Positions 45,440 through 59,300 are shown, counted from the first letter of the stretch. The stretch is 64,000 nucleotides of DNA from Atherinomorus stipes (GCA_023101725.1 JALJCO010008698.1:43501-107500), one strand, 5' to 3'. Numbers and translations: made by a program. The notes: generated by a model from the sequence alone, not told the origin.

Positions 45440-46600
45440 CATGTTAATGTTTGGAATTAATCATAATTAACGCATGTAAAGTTGCACCCTGATTAAAAAC
45501 ATTTAACACTAAAGCTGAAAACGTTCATGAGACTGAAGTTTCCTGAGGAAGTGGATTTCATTCAAAACATTTCATACCACCGCTGAACAGTTCCCGTGAT
45601 CTCTGGCATCTTTTCATCTGCAGACACAAACAACCGCTGCAGGAGTTCAGTCACCTTTAAATGGGATTTTTCATTTGTTTCCAGAAGTAGAAGAAATCCA
45701 CGTGGTTAAAATATCCAACAGTTTGTGTGAAGAACAGAAATGAACCACAGAAACACCTGAGCATTGATCAGTTTCACACAACTAAATATTAGTTTATTAA
45801 ATTCACACAGCAACAAAAACAAATCCCAAAAAAGATTCAGGCTGATGAGCAAAACCACGGAGGAATAAATCATAACCCTTCAACAGATGAGAAGATGAAT
45901 ATACATTCAGATACAGCAGGAAAAGAGAGGTTTTTTTCTTCTTTTTTTTTAAATATAAACTTGTGAAACTAAAATTTAACTTAATTCCCACAGAAACTTT
46001 TAATCTTTTACATATTTATAACCTTCATCAGACCGGAAAGAAAGCAGGATAAATAAAACTTAGAAATCCTAAATAAGGAAACAGTTCGTACATCAACACA
46101 TTAAAAAACAGATTTACAAACAGAGAACGAATAAAAAGGTGAAATATTTCTAACTTGACGTTGGACGTCCACTGATCCTCATAACTGACTGTTTTGTATT
46201 CTAGTTTTTAACCTTGTTTTTTTTTTTTTCCCGATTCTCTTTCTCTTCCCTCCCCCCCATCTTCTCTTCTGTATAACATTAACAGCGAAAAAACACAAAC
46301 CACCTTATTTGGCTTGGAAGTTTTTTGGCATCAAACTCATTAATGAAACCGGTTTTCCTGCTGGCTTTTCTGTAGGTAAAAACCAGCCGAGGCCCCAGCA
46401 CAGCTCCCTGAGGAACTCCGACATCAACCGAAGGAAGTCTGAGAGGTTTCTTTCCTTTTCCATCATCACAGAGTTGCGTTTTATATATAACGAGAGATGG
46501 GGTAGCCTCTCTATACGACATTATCTGCAGCAAAACTTGTTCATTTCACTGATACTTTAAGTAGAATGACCGAACGAACGAGTACTACTGTCCTGTGAGT
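45440..46600. other. No gene recognised
   Basis: AT-rich sequence. A minus-strand AATAAA lies at about 45792-45797, but no transcript end can be assigned. Minus frame 46279-46533 contains GVPQGAVLGP, like an RT motif, but nothing else of an RT. Confidence 0.3.
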
Positions 46601-46605
46601 CCAGT

Positions 46606-47030
46606 AGGGATGGGCGATATGGACTGAAAAATGCATCACTATAATTTCTTCTTATCACGGTAACGATAAGTGACGATAAAAACTATCAGCAAAATATTTT
46701 GTATTATAAATCTGTCACTAAATTCTGTCTTGAAAGCCCAACAAAATACTAGAAGCCACTAAACTATATCAATTAAGTTGAAGTAGTGCACCTGTACTGC
46801 AAAACTGTAGTGACACCAATCAAACAAGTCTGAAATATGAAACAATTCCACATTTATTCAAACGATGCAAACAGCAAAACTAGCTTGGCTTGTTGAAAAA
46901 AACAAAGTCGCCCAACTGCAAACACAACCTGATAAATTGTCATCTCACGATAAAAACGATACATTCAAATTGTTATTGTGAGGAATTTCTTTGACGATGT
47001 ATCGCACACGATAAAATATCGCCCATCACC
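46606..47030. mobile_element. MITE with GGGATGGGCGATAT ends
   Basis: Left GGGATGGGCGATATGGACTG, right ATATCGCCCATCACC, near-perfect inverted tips. Internal ACGATAAAAAC-type motifs are repeated in both orientations. Confidence 0.75.
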
Positions 47031-47271
47031 AGAGTCCAGAGTTAACTCTTTGTTAGTTATTGGGAGCTTTTCTCAACACATTACAGGCAGGCAAACGCTG
47101 ATTAACGCAAAGGCAAACCAGGCACATGCCTAGGGCCCGGTTGGCAGGGTGGGGGGGTCAAAAAACAAAAAACACTACCACTACTGCAGACTTTCTCTTA
47201 CCGCAAAATGTATTGATCTTTGGATAATTGACTATTTATCTATTGAATTTAATCAATATATTTAATTAAGA

Positions 47272-48159
47272 TTAAAGGAATAGTCCCCCCACAGAATGAT
47301 ATAACTTTATCTTCCACTTCCCCTCATGGTGAGAAAGACTCTGCAGCACTTTTTTAAAATTTCAAATGCAGCCGGCGATCAGGAAGGCTTCTCGTTTCCC
47401 CCCAAATTTCATATAATGGAATTCGATTGAGCCCGAGCCAAAAAGGTCCTTAGAAGTCCACAAAAACTTGTTAATATTCCTCCATACTGCTCGTCCAATG
47501 TGATCCAAGTGTCCTGAGTGGGTAGTGTCCATAATTTACTCAAAACTACGCCATTTAGTATATTTTTAGAGCCTAAATAGAAGTACATCGCATCTCTTGC
47601 GCGCACGCCGATGCGCGTTCATGAAACTACGGAAGGCGCGGCAGACGAGATCACGCGTTCTCTTTTTCTTTCATCATTTGTTTTAAATCAATATCCAACT
47701 CCTCTTGTGTTTTTCGCGGTTCGTCTGCAGCTCTGTTGCTGTAAACAGTGAATTTCTTCTTCTACGCTTGTATTATCGGCAGCGTTGGCTCTGAACGCCG
47801 AGGCTTCCGTAGTTTCGTGGATGCGCAGGTGCGTGCTCCGTGGAGTATTATATTCTTCTTTTTAGGCTCTAAAAATCTACTAAATGGCGTCGTTTTGAGT
47901 AAATTATGGACACTACCCACTCAGGACACTTGGATTACGTTGGACGAGCAGTATGGAGGAATATTAACAAGTTTTTGTGGACTTTTATGGACCTTGTTGG
48001 CTCGGGCTCAATCAAACTATGACAGTTGGGTGAAAACGAGAAGCCTTCCTGATCGCCTGCTGCATTTGAAATATTAAAAAAGTGCTGCAGAGTCTTTCTC
48101 ACCATGAGGGGAAGTGGAAGATAAAGTTAAATCGTTCTGAGGGTGGAATGTTCCTTTAA
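47272..48159. mobile_element. TTAA-flanked foldback MITE family, copy 3 (complete)
   Basis: TTAAAGGAATAGTCCCCCCA at the left, GGGTGGAATGTTCCTTTAA at the right. The left and right arms (about 47276-47550 and 47860-48159) are inverted copies for about 260-280 bp, so the same peptide appears from both arms if translated. About 300 bp of unique loop. No transposase. Confidence 0.88.
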
Positions 48160-48161
48160 GA

Positions 48162-49181
48162 TAAACAGTGATGTTGATAGCGTCCTGCGTCCCTGAGACA
48201 TCAAAATCTGAAAGGACGCGGTAAGCTCGGCATCCGTCTCGCAGGGACGCACCATGAAAAATGACACATTGTGATGTTTAAAATCACAGTAACTACGTAA
48301 AAAAACATTATTTTCATTCATGGACGTTATTTTAGAGGGTCCTGCTAAAATATCACAGCTTTGTAACGAAGCCCACGTGGACTCGGTAGTTATCCTTGTA
48401 TTATTGTTGATGCCGAGTAGTTTTTGTTTTTTTTAAATTGGGGATCCACTAAAATCGTCCCCTATGGCTCCCAGGGACTCACTGCATTGAAACCTGTCAT
48501 CGCTGCTTAAAACGTATCTTATTTGGTCCGTTTACTGAGAAATCCAGCCTAACCATCAATAGCAAAAATCAATCAGTTTTAAAATTTTAACCCGTTAAAT
48601 TCCACTTTGCGTGCATGACGCTTCAACTTCCAAAACCTGAAAATGGGGTTAAAATAAATACGGCTCATTTTTCAGCCACGAACACGTCGGCTGGATTTAT
48701 TCCTGCTCGGGTCGTCGTGTCGGATCGTCGCGCTTCGGTTTCAGGCCGTCTCCGAAACTGTTCTACATAAACCCGACATCCAGGATTCCCCGGATCCTTC
48801 GTCCGCTTTCAGGTGAAGCTTCCACCTGAACTTCTGAGGATGTTTGTTGATCGTTTGATAAAAAATAACCTGAGAATATTTAACTGTGAGAGAATCGTCT
48901 CCATCTTCATCCTTGCTTTGCCTCCAGCTCATCAGCAGGTGGATGAAGGAAGAAAGTAAGAAGTGCTTTCAGACCAGACGAGCACGAACAATTTAAAGTT
49001 TTGTCATCAACTGGATTCCTGCAGATCTGATCAGTAACAGCAGCTCTCAGCGTCCGAGTTTCAGACAGACGTTTGTAAACATAAAAACATAAAAAATATT
49101 TCAGAAAATGTTCCCGTTTGTTCTGGAAAGTGTTTTTCTAGGCAGCCGTGGACGCGAGCGTCCGAGGAAACCCAGCAGCTG
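48162..49181. other. 3' flank of the matriptase gene, no separate gene
   Basis: This lies directly downstream of the stop codon of the minus-strand matriptase gene and may contain its 3' UTR. No convincing polyadenylation signal or coding frame is seen. Confidence 0.35.
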
Positions 49182-52100
49182 CTACACACCGCTCTTCTCC
49201 TTTATCCAGCTCCGGAACCTGCTGATCCGGGTGTAGACGCCCGGTTTGCCCCGCTGGGCGCAGCCTTCGCCCCAGCTCACCACGCCTGCCAGGAAGGCCC
49301 GCCCCCCGGGTTGGTGACGGTCAGAGGACCTCCGGAGTCGCCCTGTAAGGAGTCAGAGTCAGAGAGGAGAGACATCAGGATGGTTCACCCCCGATTCAGT
49401 CGGACTGGATCAAAATTCTGTCCCGTCCACGAGGTTTACGACCCAGCCACTAAACGTGGGGTTTATTCAGACGGTTCCCAGGAGTTTTTAGGGGACGACC
49501 TCTTTCTTTTTATTCCACTTTTGTTCTCATCAGTGCCGAACACAGAGTTGATCATTTCTTTGCTACATTCTCTCTCATGCATCAGATGGGTCATCACAGG
49601 TGGAAACAACATGAAAAAGCTGAGGACCATTTCCAGCCAGCTGTGATTGGTTGGTACCTGACAGGCGTCCACGCCTCCTTCCATGATTCCAGCACACACC
49701 ATCTTCTCCGTGATGCCGTCAATCCTGCTGTTACACACCGTGCTGTTGATGATTCGGACCTCCGCCTTCTGCAGGACGCTCACCGTGGAACCTGAAAGCA
49801 CACGAGACCAGACGGAGCTGAAACTCCTGATCCATCCACGAAATATGAACATGATCAACACGAAAGCTGATGGACAAAAACATCACCGGACGGAGTTGTA
49901 CCAGCAGGGAAGGCTCAGACCGGTCTGCGGGGAAGGCTCAGACCAGTCTGCGGGGAAGGCTCAGACCGGTCTGCTGGGAAGGCTCAGACCGGTCTGCGGG
50001 GAAGGCTCAGACCAGTCTGCTGGGAAGGCTCAGACCGGTCTGCGGGGAAGGCTCAGACCAGTCTGCTGGGAAGGCTCAGACCGGTCTGCGGGGAAGGCTC
50101 AGACCGGTCTGCTGGGAAGGTTCGGACCGGTCTGCTGGGAAGGTTCAGACCGGTCTGCTGGGAAGGCTCAGACCAATCTGCGGGGAAGGTTCAGACCGGT
50201 CTGCTGGGAAGGTTCAGACCGGTCTGCTGGGAAGGCTCAGACCGATCTGCGGGGAAGGCTCAGACCAGTCTGCTGGGAAGGTTCAGACCGGTCTGCTGGG
50301 AAGGTTCAGACCGGTCTGCGGGGAAGGCTCAGACCGGTCTGCGGGGAAGGCTCAGACCGGTCTCCTGGGAAGGTTCAGACCGGTCTGCTGGGAAGGTTCA
50401 GACCGGTCTGCTGGGAAGGCTCAGACCGATCTGCGGGGAAGGTTTAAGACCGGTCTGCGGGGAAGGCTCAGACCGGTCTGCGGGCAAGGCTCAGACCGGT
50501 CTGCGGAGAAGGCTCAGACCGGTCTGCGGGGAAGGCTCAGACCGGTCTGCGGAGAAGGCTCAGGCCGGTCTGCGGGGAAGGCTCAGACCGGTCTGCGGGG
50601 AAGGCTCAGACCGGTCTGCGGGGAAATCAGACCGGTCTGCGGGGAAGGCTCGGACCGGTCTGCGGGGAAGGCTTGGACCGGTCTGCGGCGAAGGTTCGGA
50701 CCGGTCTGCTGGGAAGGTTCGGACCGGTCTGCTGGGAAGGTTCGGACCGGTCTGCGGGGAAGGTTCGGACCGGTCTGCGGGGAAGGCTCGGACCGGTCTG
50801 CGGGGAAGGCTCAGACCCGTCTGCGGGGAAGGCTCAGACCCGTTTGCGGGGAAGGTTTCAGACCCGTCTGCGGGGAAGGCTCAGACCGGTCTGATAATCT
50901 GGTCCAAAAATCGGGTTCCATTAAACGTTTCTGAAAATGTTCAGAGGACCTGATAGTCTGGGACCTGATGGTCTGGGACCGGACCGGGGTTCTGATGGTC
51001 TGGGACCGGACCGGGGTTCTGATGGTCTGGGACTTGGTCTGGGACTGGACCTGGGTTCTGATGGTCTGGGACTGGGCCGGGGTTCTGATGGTCTGGGACC
51101 GGACCGGGGTTCTGATGGTCAGGGACCGGACCGGACCGGGGTTCTGATGGTCTGGGACCGGACCGGGGTTCTGATGGTCTGGGACTGGGCCGGGATTCTG
51201 ATGGTCTGGGACTGGACCTGGGTTCTGATGGTCTGGGACTGGACCTGGGTTCTGATGGTCTGGGACTGGACCGGGGTTCTGATGGTCTGGGACTGGGCCG
51301 GGGTTCTGATGGTCTGGGACTGGACCTGGGTTCTGATGGTCTGGGACTGGACGGGGGTTCTGATGGTCTGGGACCGGACCGGGGTTCTGATGGTCTGGGA
51401 CTGGACCGGGGTTCTGATGGTCTGGGACCGGACCGGGGTTCTGATGGTCTGGGACCGGACCGGGGTTCTGATGGTCTGGGACTGGACCGGGGTTCTGATG
51501 GTCTGGGACCGGACCTGGGTCCTGATGGTCTGGGACTGGACCTGGGTCCTGATGGTCTGGGACTGGACGGGGGTTCTGATGGTCTGGGACTGGACCTGGG
51601 TTCTGATGGTCTGGGACTGGGCCGGGGTTCTGATGGTCTGGGACTGGACCTGGGTTCTGATGGTCTGGGACTGGACGGGGGTTCTGATGGTCTGGGACTA
51701 GACCGGGGTTCTGATGGTCTGGGACTGGGCCGGGGTTCTGATGGTCAGGGACTGGACCTGGGTTCTGATGGTCTGGGACTGGACCGGGGTTCTGATGGTC
51801 TGGGACTGGGCCGGGGTTCTGATGGTCTGGGACTGGACCGGGGTTCTGATGGTCTGGGACTGGACGGGGGATCCAGTTTTCTGACCCCTCCCAGTCGTTG
51901 CTTCGGTCACACGCTGATGACATCAGCATGTTTGTCCTCCTCCTGCAAACCGGAACATCGCCTGCTGCGTGTTCGTGATGCCGTTGCCCTGCGTGGCCTC
52001 ACCTCCCTCCGTGTTGGCGCCCCAGCCGGTGATCCAGGCCTCCCGACCCGGGGGGAGGTCGTAGGAGGGGGAGGGCAGGCAGACGGGCCAGATGTGCTGG

Positions 52101-55100
52101 TTCAGGGTGACGTCGGCGTCCAGCTCCATCAGGGCGATGTCGTTGTTGAAGGAGACGGTGTCGTAGTCCTGGTGGACGATGATCCGCCTCACTTTCCGAT
52201 TCACCATCCACTCATTGGTCTGGCCCTGCACATGCAGCCCCAGGAAGGCCTCCCATTGGTCGGGCCGGGAAAACCTGCAGAGTGGTCACAGTTTCACGGA
52301 CACTTCATTCATGTTACATTTCAGTCTGCGTTTAAGAGCATGCAGACGGTCCTGGTCCAGAGTCCTGATCCAGAGACCTGGTCCAGAGACCTGATCCAGA
52401 GACCTGATCCAGAGACCTGATCCAGAGACCTGATCCAGAGACCTGGTCCAGAGTGGTCACAGTTTCACGGACACTTCATTCATGTTACATTTCAGTCTGC
52501 GTTTAAGAGCATGCAGACGGTCCTGGTCCCAGAGTCCTGATCCAGAGTCCTGATCAAGAGACCTGATCCAGAGACCCGATCCAGAAACCTGATCCAGAAA
52601 CCTGATCCAGAGTCCTGATCAAGAGACCTGATCCAGAGACCCGATCCAGAAACCTGATCCAGAAACCTGATCCAGAGTCCTGATCCAGAGTCCTGGTCCA
52701 GAGACCTGATTCAGAGTCCTGATCTAGAAACCTGGTCCAGAGACCTGATCCAGAAACCTGATTCAGAGTCCTGATCCAGAGACCTGATTCAGAGTCCTGA
52801 TCTAGAAACCTGGTCCAGAGACCTGACCCAGAGACCTGCTCCAGAGACCTGATTCAGAGACCTGATCCAGAGACCTGGTCCAGAGTCCTGATTCAGAGTC
52901 CTGATCCAGAGACCTGGTCCAGAGACTTGATCCAGAGACCTGATCCAGAGACCTGATCCAGACACCTGATCCAGAGACCCGATCCAGAAACCTGATCCAG
53001 AGACCTGATCTAGAGACCTGATCTAGAGACCTGATCCAGAGACCTGATCCAGAGACCTGGTCCAGAGTCCTGATCCATAGACCTGATTCAGAGTCCTGAT
53101 GCAGAGACCTGATTCAGAGTCCTGATCTAGAAACCTGGTCCAGAGACCTGATCCAGAGACCTGATCCAGAAACCTGATCCAGAGACCTGATCCAGAGACC
53201 CGATCCAGAAACCTGATCCAGAGACCTGATCTAGAGACCTGATCAAGAGTCCTGATCCAGAGTCCTGATCCAGAAACCTGATCCAGAGACCTGATCCAGA
53301 GACCCGATCCAGAAACCTGGTCCAGAGACCTGGTCCAGAGACCTGGTCCAGAGACCTGATCCAGAGACCTGATCCAAAGACCTGATCCAGAGACCCGATC
53401 CAGAAACCTGATCCAGAGACCTGATCCAGAAACCTGATCCAGAGTCCTGATCCAGAGACCTGATTCAGAGACCTGATCCAGAGACCTGATTCAGAGACCT
53501 GATCCAGAGTCCTGATTCAGAGTCCTGATTCAGAGTCCTGATCCAGAGTCCTGATTCAGAGTCCTGATTCAGAGTCCTGATTCAGAGTCCTGATCCAGAG
53601 TCCTGATTCAGAGTCCTGATCCAGAGTCCTGGTCCAGAGACCTGATTCAGAGTCCTGATCCAGAGACCTGATCCAGAGACCTGATCCAGAGAACTGATCC
53701 AGTCTTCATACTTTCATTTCTGACTTTAGAGGAACCATTGTAAAGTTGTCTTGATCAACAGTTCTCCAGTTTTTTCAAAGCTTTAGAAAATACGGTCCAG
53801 TCCTGGTTCCAGACCACTTCCAGAGGAGATTAAAGGAGTAGTACACCCACAGAATGATGGTCTTATATCTTCTCCTCATCCTCATAGTGAGCAAGACTCA
53901 GGAACGCTTTTTTAATGTCTCAAATGCAGCCGGAGATCCGGGGGGGGGGGGGGGGGGGGGTTCCCCAACTTTCATAGAATGGAGTTCACCAGCGACTGAA
54001 CCAAAAAGGTCCATAACAGTCCACAAAAAGTCCAATGTATTCCAAGTGTCCTGAGTGGGTAGCGTCCAGAATTTACTGGAAATCATCATTTAGTAGATTT
54101 TTATAGACTAAACAGCAGAACATTGCACTTCCCTGATGCGTCCATGTGAGTTCACAACACTACGGAAGCCGCGGCAGACCAAACCAGACGAGATCTTTCC
54201 TTCTTTCTTTCTTTCTTTTAAATCAATATCAACCCCTCTTGTGTTTGTCTGCAGCTCGTTCGCTCTTAGCGCAATGTAAACGGAATTTCTTCTTCTACAC
54301 TTGCATTATCGGCGGAGTAGGAGCTGAACGCCGCTACTTCCGTAGGGTGAGGAGAAAATGAAGGACCATCATTCTGTGAGTGAACTATTCCTTTACCTCT
54401 GACCTGTGAACGCTTCAGGACCAAACAGCTCCTAACTGAGGGGATGAACCGGAGTCGTGTCGACACATAACAGATAACTTAGTTAAAACCAGTTCAAACT
54501 GGATCCTTCTGGTTTTTCTCAATAATATCATCTGTTCCCATTTCTTTACTTTCATCTGTGAAAACCAGCAAAGATCAGCCAGTTTGAGAGGAAACTGGAT
54601 TTTAGCCAAAGACCTGTCAGCTTTGGGGTCCCCAGAACCTGGACCTCAACGGGTCTGGTGAAGGGATGGATCCTCCCCAGAACCAAGACCTCAACGGTTC
54701 TGGTGGAGGGATGGATCCTCCCCAGAACCAAGACCTCAACGGTTCTGGTGGAGGGATGGATCCTCCCCAGAACCTGGACCTCAACGGTTCTGGTGGAGGG
54801 ATGGATCCTCCCCAGAACCAAGACCTCAACGGTTCTGGTGAAGGGATGGATCCTCCCCAGAACCTGGACCTCCACAGTCTGGTGGAGAGATGGATCCTCC
54901 CCAGAACCTGGACCTCAACGGGTCTGGTGGAGGGATAGATCCTCCCCCAGAACCAAGACCTCAACAGGCCTGGTGGAGGGATGTATCCTCACCAGAACCA
55001 AGACCTCAACGGTTCTGGTGGAGGGATGGATCCTCCCCAGAACCTGGACCTCAACGGTTCTGGTGGAGGGATGGATCCTCCCCAGAACCAAGACCTCAAC

Positions 55101-56308
55101 GGTTCTGGTGAAGGGATGGATCCTCCCCAGAACCTGGACCTCAACGAGTCTGGTGGAGGGATGGATCCTCCCCAGAACCTGGACCTCAACGGGTCTGGTG
55201 GAGGGATGGATCCTCCCCAGAACCAAGACCTCAACGGGCTTAGTGGAGGGATGGATCCTCCCCAGAACCTGGACCTCAACGGGTCTGGTGGAGGGATGGA
55301 TCCTCCCCAGAACCTGGACCTCCACAGTCTGGTGGAGAGATGGATCCTCCCCAGAACCTGGACCTCAACGGGTCTGGTGGAGGGATAGATCCTCCCCAGA
55401 ACCAAGACCTCAACAGGCCTGGTGGAGGGATGTATCCTCACCAGAACCTGGACCTCAACGGGTCTGGTGGAGGGATGGATCCTCCCCAGAACCTGGACCT
55501 CAACGGGTCTGATGGAGGGATAGATCCTCCCCAGAACCTGGACGTCAACGGGTCTGATGGAGGGATGGATCCTCCCCAGAACCTGGACCTCAGCGGGTCT
55601 GATGGAGGGATGGATCCTCCCCAGAACCTGGACCTCAACGGGCTTAGTGGAGGGATGGATCCTCCCCAGAACCTGGACCTCAACAGGCTTAGTGGAGGGA
55701 TGGATCCTCCCCAGAACCTGGACCTCAGCAGGCTTAGTGGAGGGATAGATCCTCCCCAGAACCTGGACCTCAACGGGTCTGGTGGAGGGATAGATCCTCC
55801 CCAGAACCTGGACTTCAACTTATTTAAGCAGTGTGGAATCATCCGGACAGAGAACTGAACAAAAGGAAGAAAAATCCTGGGAACTTTGGAAAGTCCTTCA
55901 AGGATCCTGGAGAACTGGTCCTGAATAAAAGCCTACTGAAGACGACTTAACAGAAATCATGTCTAAGAGGGTTGAAGAATAAAGACCAAGTATCAATTTT
56001 GAGACCCACAGAACTGGACGGACTGGTTCTGATTCAGATCCTGGATATAGATTTCTGTTGGAACATGTTTCCATGAGATGTGAGAAGAAATGAAGGATCA
56101 GGATTTTGGGACCAGGATGACTGAGGAGACTCGTACTCGTCCTGGACGCAGTGAGCGGCGGTCAGCAGCCAGCGGGCGTTCAACACCGACGCTCCACACA
56201 CGTGCCCCATTTTACCGGCGTGGAGGCTGACCTGCCACGGCCACTCCCCCTCCCGGGACGTCTGCCCCCCCACGATCCGGCTGCTGCGGAACGGCCTCAT
56301 CCCGCACT
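49182..56308 (-). CDS. st14: st14 exons 56137-56308, 52003-52274, 49658-49791, 49182-49342: trypsin-like catalytic domain
   Basis: The first exon has the activation cleavage site [20 protein letters not shown] and catalytic His in [11 protein letters not shown]. The second has catalytic Asp in [13 protein letters not shown], plus [20 protein letters not shown]. The third reads [20 protein letters not shown] and GGVDACQ, with the Asp that sets Arg/Lys specificity. The fourth holds catalytic Ser in GDSGGPL. After TVTNPGG the frame shifts: read literally it ends GGPSWQAW then stop. One base on, it would give [20 protein letters not shown] and a normal C-terminal helix ([10 protein letters not shown]) ending at the TAG at 49182-49184. 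Confidence 0.92.
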
Positions 56309-59300
56309 CTGAAAACACACACAGGGGTTAGCACGCGCTCCGAGTCGTCTCCGTCCACGTGTCCATGCGTGACGCTAACGTACCGCAGTCGGCCTCGTCA
56401 GACCCGTCCTCGCAGTCCCTCTCACCGTCACACTCCGGGTTCCGTTTGCTGATGCAGCCCCCGGTTCTGCAGCGGAAGGTGAACTCTGAACACGGCAGCA
56501 GCAGAACTGAACAACACAAACACACAAAAACAAAAACTCAACATAAACACAGAGAACACAGAGGAACAGATCAACACCAGACCAGAGAAGTGTTCAGATC
56601 CAGTCACTGGAGTGTGCTAGTCTGAGCTCTCTGGGCAACAGATTTATCCTTTGACTGATCAAGGCCCAATCACGATTCTCCCCGTTAGCCCTCCCTCTCC
56701 GTTTTACGCATTCACGTACAGGGGTAGGGGCGTCTCAGTCCACTTAGGACAGAGGGGTAGGGGCGTCTCAGTCCACTTAGGACAGAGGGGTAGGGGCGTC
56801 TCAGTCCACTTAGGACAGAGGGGTAGGGGTGTCTCAGTCCAGTTCGGGCAGAGGGGTAGGGGCGTCTCAGTCCACTTAGGACAGAGGGGTAGGGGCCACT
56901 CAGTCCACTTAGGACAGAGGGGTAGGGGCGGGGTAGGGGCGTCTCAGTCCACTTAGGACAGAGGGGTAGGGGTGTCTCAGTCCAGTTCGGGCAGAGGGGT
57001 AGGGGCGTCTCAGTCCACTTAGGACAGAGGGGTAGGGGCCACTCAGTCCACTTAGGACAGAGGGGTAGGGGCGTCTCAGTCCACTTAGGACAGAGGGGTA
57101 GGGGCGTCTCAGTCCACTAAGACAGAGCGGTAGCGGTGTCTCTGTCCTGTTAGGACAGAGGGGTAGGGGTGACACGGTCCTGTCAGGACAGAGGGGTAGG
57201 GGTGACTCATTCCTGTTAGGACAGAGGGGTAGGGGTGACTCGGTCCTGTTAGGACAGAGGGGTAGGGGTGACTCATTCCTGTTAGGACAGAGGGGTAAAG
57301 GCATCTCAGTCCAGTTAGGGCAGAGAGGTAAGGGCGTCTCTGTCCTGTTAGGACAGAGGGGTAGGGGCATCTCGGTCCAGTTAGGACAGAAGAGTAGGGG
57401 TGTCTCAGTCCTGTTAGGGCAGAGGGTTAGGGGCGTCTCAGTCCTGTTAGGACAGAGGGGTAGGGGCGTCTCAGTCCAGTGAGGACAGAGGGTTAGGGGC
57501 GTCTCATCACATTAGGACATTTTTATTTCAGCTAATGAAAATGTTTTTTTAATTTTAGTTTTCATTTTTTGGTTATTTTTAGTAAACTAAATTAACCTCG
57601 GCCTAAATCAGGTGATTATGACCCTTTTTAAGTAATGATAAATCAGCTGTAGTTTTGCCAATTATGCAGATATATTAGGTCTGGGAAAAATATCAATACA
57701 CTGGAATATATATTTTTATATGCTGATATATCAATATTTAAAAATGATCTTTTTTACTAATGAAATCTTGTGAGGTTTTGTCGTTCTGTTACGAAATGTC
57801 GGGGGGTTTTCGTAAAATCTTGCAAGATTTTGTTTTCTAAAATAAAACTATCGTGTTTTTGAATATCAATATGAAATCTGCATATGAAAATAGTGTGATA
57901 TTTCAGTGTATCAATATTTTTTCCCAGTCCTAACAGATATATTCTTAATTAGTCATAAAGCAGTAAATGTCAGTGTGGAAGTCGCTCAGAATGATGTAGT
58001 TGCATCGTTTGTCCACTAGATGAAGCTATGACTTCATTCAATCCTGTCTTCTCACTAACTACAGCAGTGAGCTACAGCCAGGCAACGCTACGCTGCTGCT
58101 GGCGAACTAGGACGTATGATGATGGACTTCCAGAGGATGTGGAATATTAGACATGATGCTTTCATCCGTTTTCACTGATGGAAGAAGGTCAAACACTGAA
58201 CGTCTCAATTAACTTTTAGTTGTGATATTTCATAGAGATGAAAAACAAAAAATCAGAAGTGTGTTTTTTCTTACATTTCTGACACTCGGACTCATCAGAT
58301 CCATCGCCGCAGTCGTTCTTCCCGTCACACTTCTGATTCTTGGCGACACAGCGACCGTTTCTACAGGAAAACTGAGCAGCTGAGCATTTCCCTGGAAAAG
58401 AGGAGGAAAGAAACCAGCTGTGAGGTCTTCACGGACAGAAATTCAGCCCAGACCGCTCGACTTTCAGAGGAACCCACCACAGTTCTGTTCATCAGTGTTG
58501 TCGCCGCAGTCGTCCACGCCGTCACAACTCCAGATCTTCGGTTTACAGAGTCCGTTTTTACACCTCAGCTGAAAGGCGTCGCACTCTGAGAACGCAGAAA
58601 GCATGCAGGTCAAACTCAGACTGAGGACAGGACACGGTCTTCCTGAAGATCTGACCACCTCAGTCAGACCGTCTGGATATGGAGTCGCTCTGGACGGTCT
58701 CATCCAGAACCTGGACCAGGATATGTCCTTTGACCCACATATTAAACAGGTTCCTTGGACCACCGTCTTTCACCTAAATGTTCTTTCACCTAACAACTTG
58801 TTCCTCACCGCAGATCATGCGATTACCAGGTGTTACCATGGCAACCGCAATACACGATAAGATGTCATTCCAAATCAAGTCCATATTTAGTTATATTGTA
58901 TTTTATTCCTTTTCTTAAATTTCCTTTTCCACCTGTTGACGTGTTCACCAGTTCACATCGTTCAACGCTTTTGCCTGCAATGCATTGTGGTCTACATTGA
59001 CCCGTCTGGGGACCATCGAAGCTCGCCAGTTTTCCAGATGCATTGTGAAGGAGTGCACTCCCTTTGTCCTTTCTGGACATTCGGACACTTCTAGAAAGTG
59101 ACGTGATCCCTACGTAGGGAGTAGGGCATTGATTCAGACACAGCCCACGCAGACTTACGGCAGTTTTCCTCGTCGCTGTCGTCTCCGCAGTCGCTCCATC
59201 CGTCACACTGTCGAGTGGCGTTGATGCACATGTTGTTCCTGCACCGGAATCGTCCCGGACAAGCTGCTCGACACACAGCAGACCTCCGTCTGAGACGTCT

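Noticed and set aside
46279..46533. GVPQGAVLGP motif suggesting a reverse transcriptase
   Set aside because: Only the ten-residue motif is present, in an 84-residue frame, with no YADD or flanking RT blocks.
49683..51929. Long open frames of 254-372 residues on both strands
   Set aside because: They run through the 23-bp and 27-bp intronic minisatellites. One of them only borrows the start of a real exon in the wrong frame.
54552..55858. Overlapping open frames on both strands, including a 284-residue plus frame
   Set aside because: The 45-bp minisatellite in an st14 intron is open in every frame. The translations are simple repeats.
56485..56488. Nearer AG acceptor for the fourth LDLRa exon
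   Set aside because: Joining there gives an in-frame TAG with the T left over from the previous exon. The AG at 56507-56508 gives a clean frame.
6866..57512. CRISPR-like arrays
   Set aside because: All arrays are head-to-tail minisatellites without unique spacers, in a eukaryotic sequence with introns.
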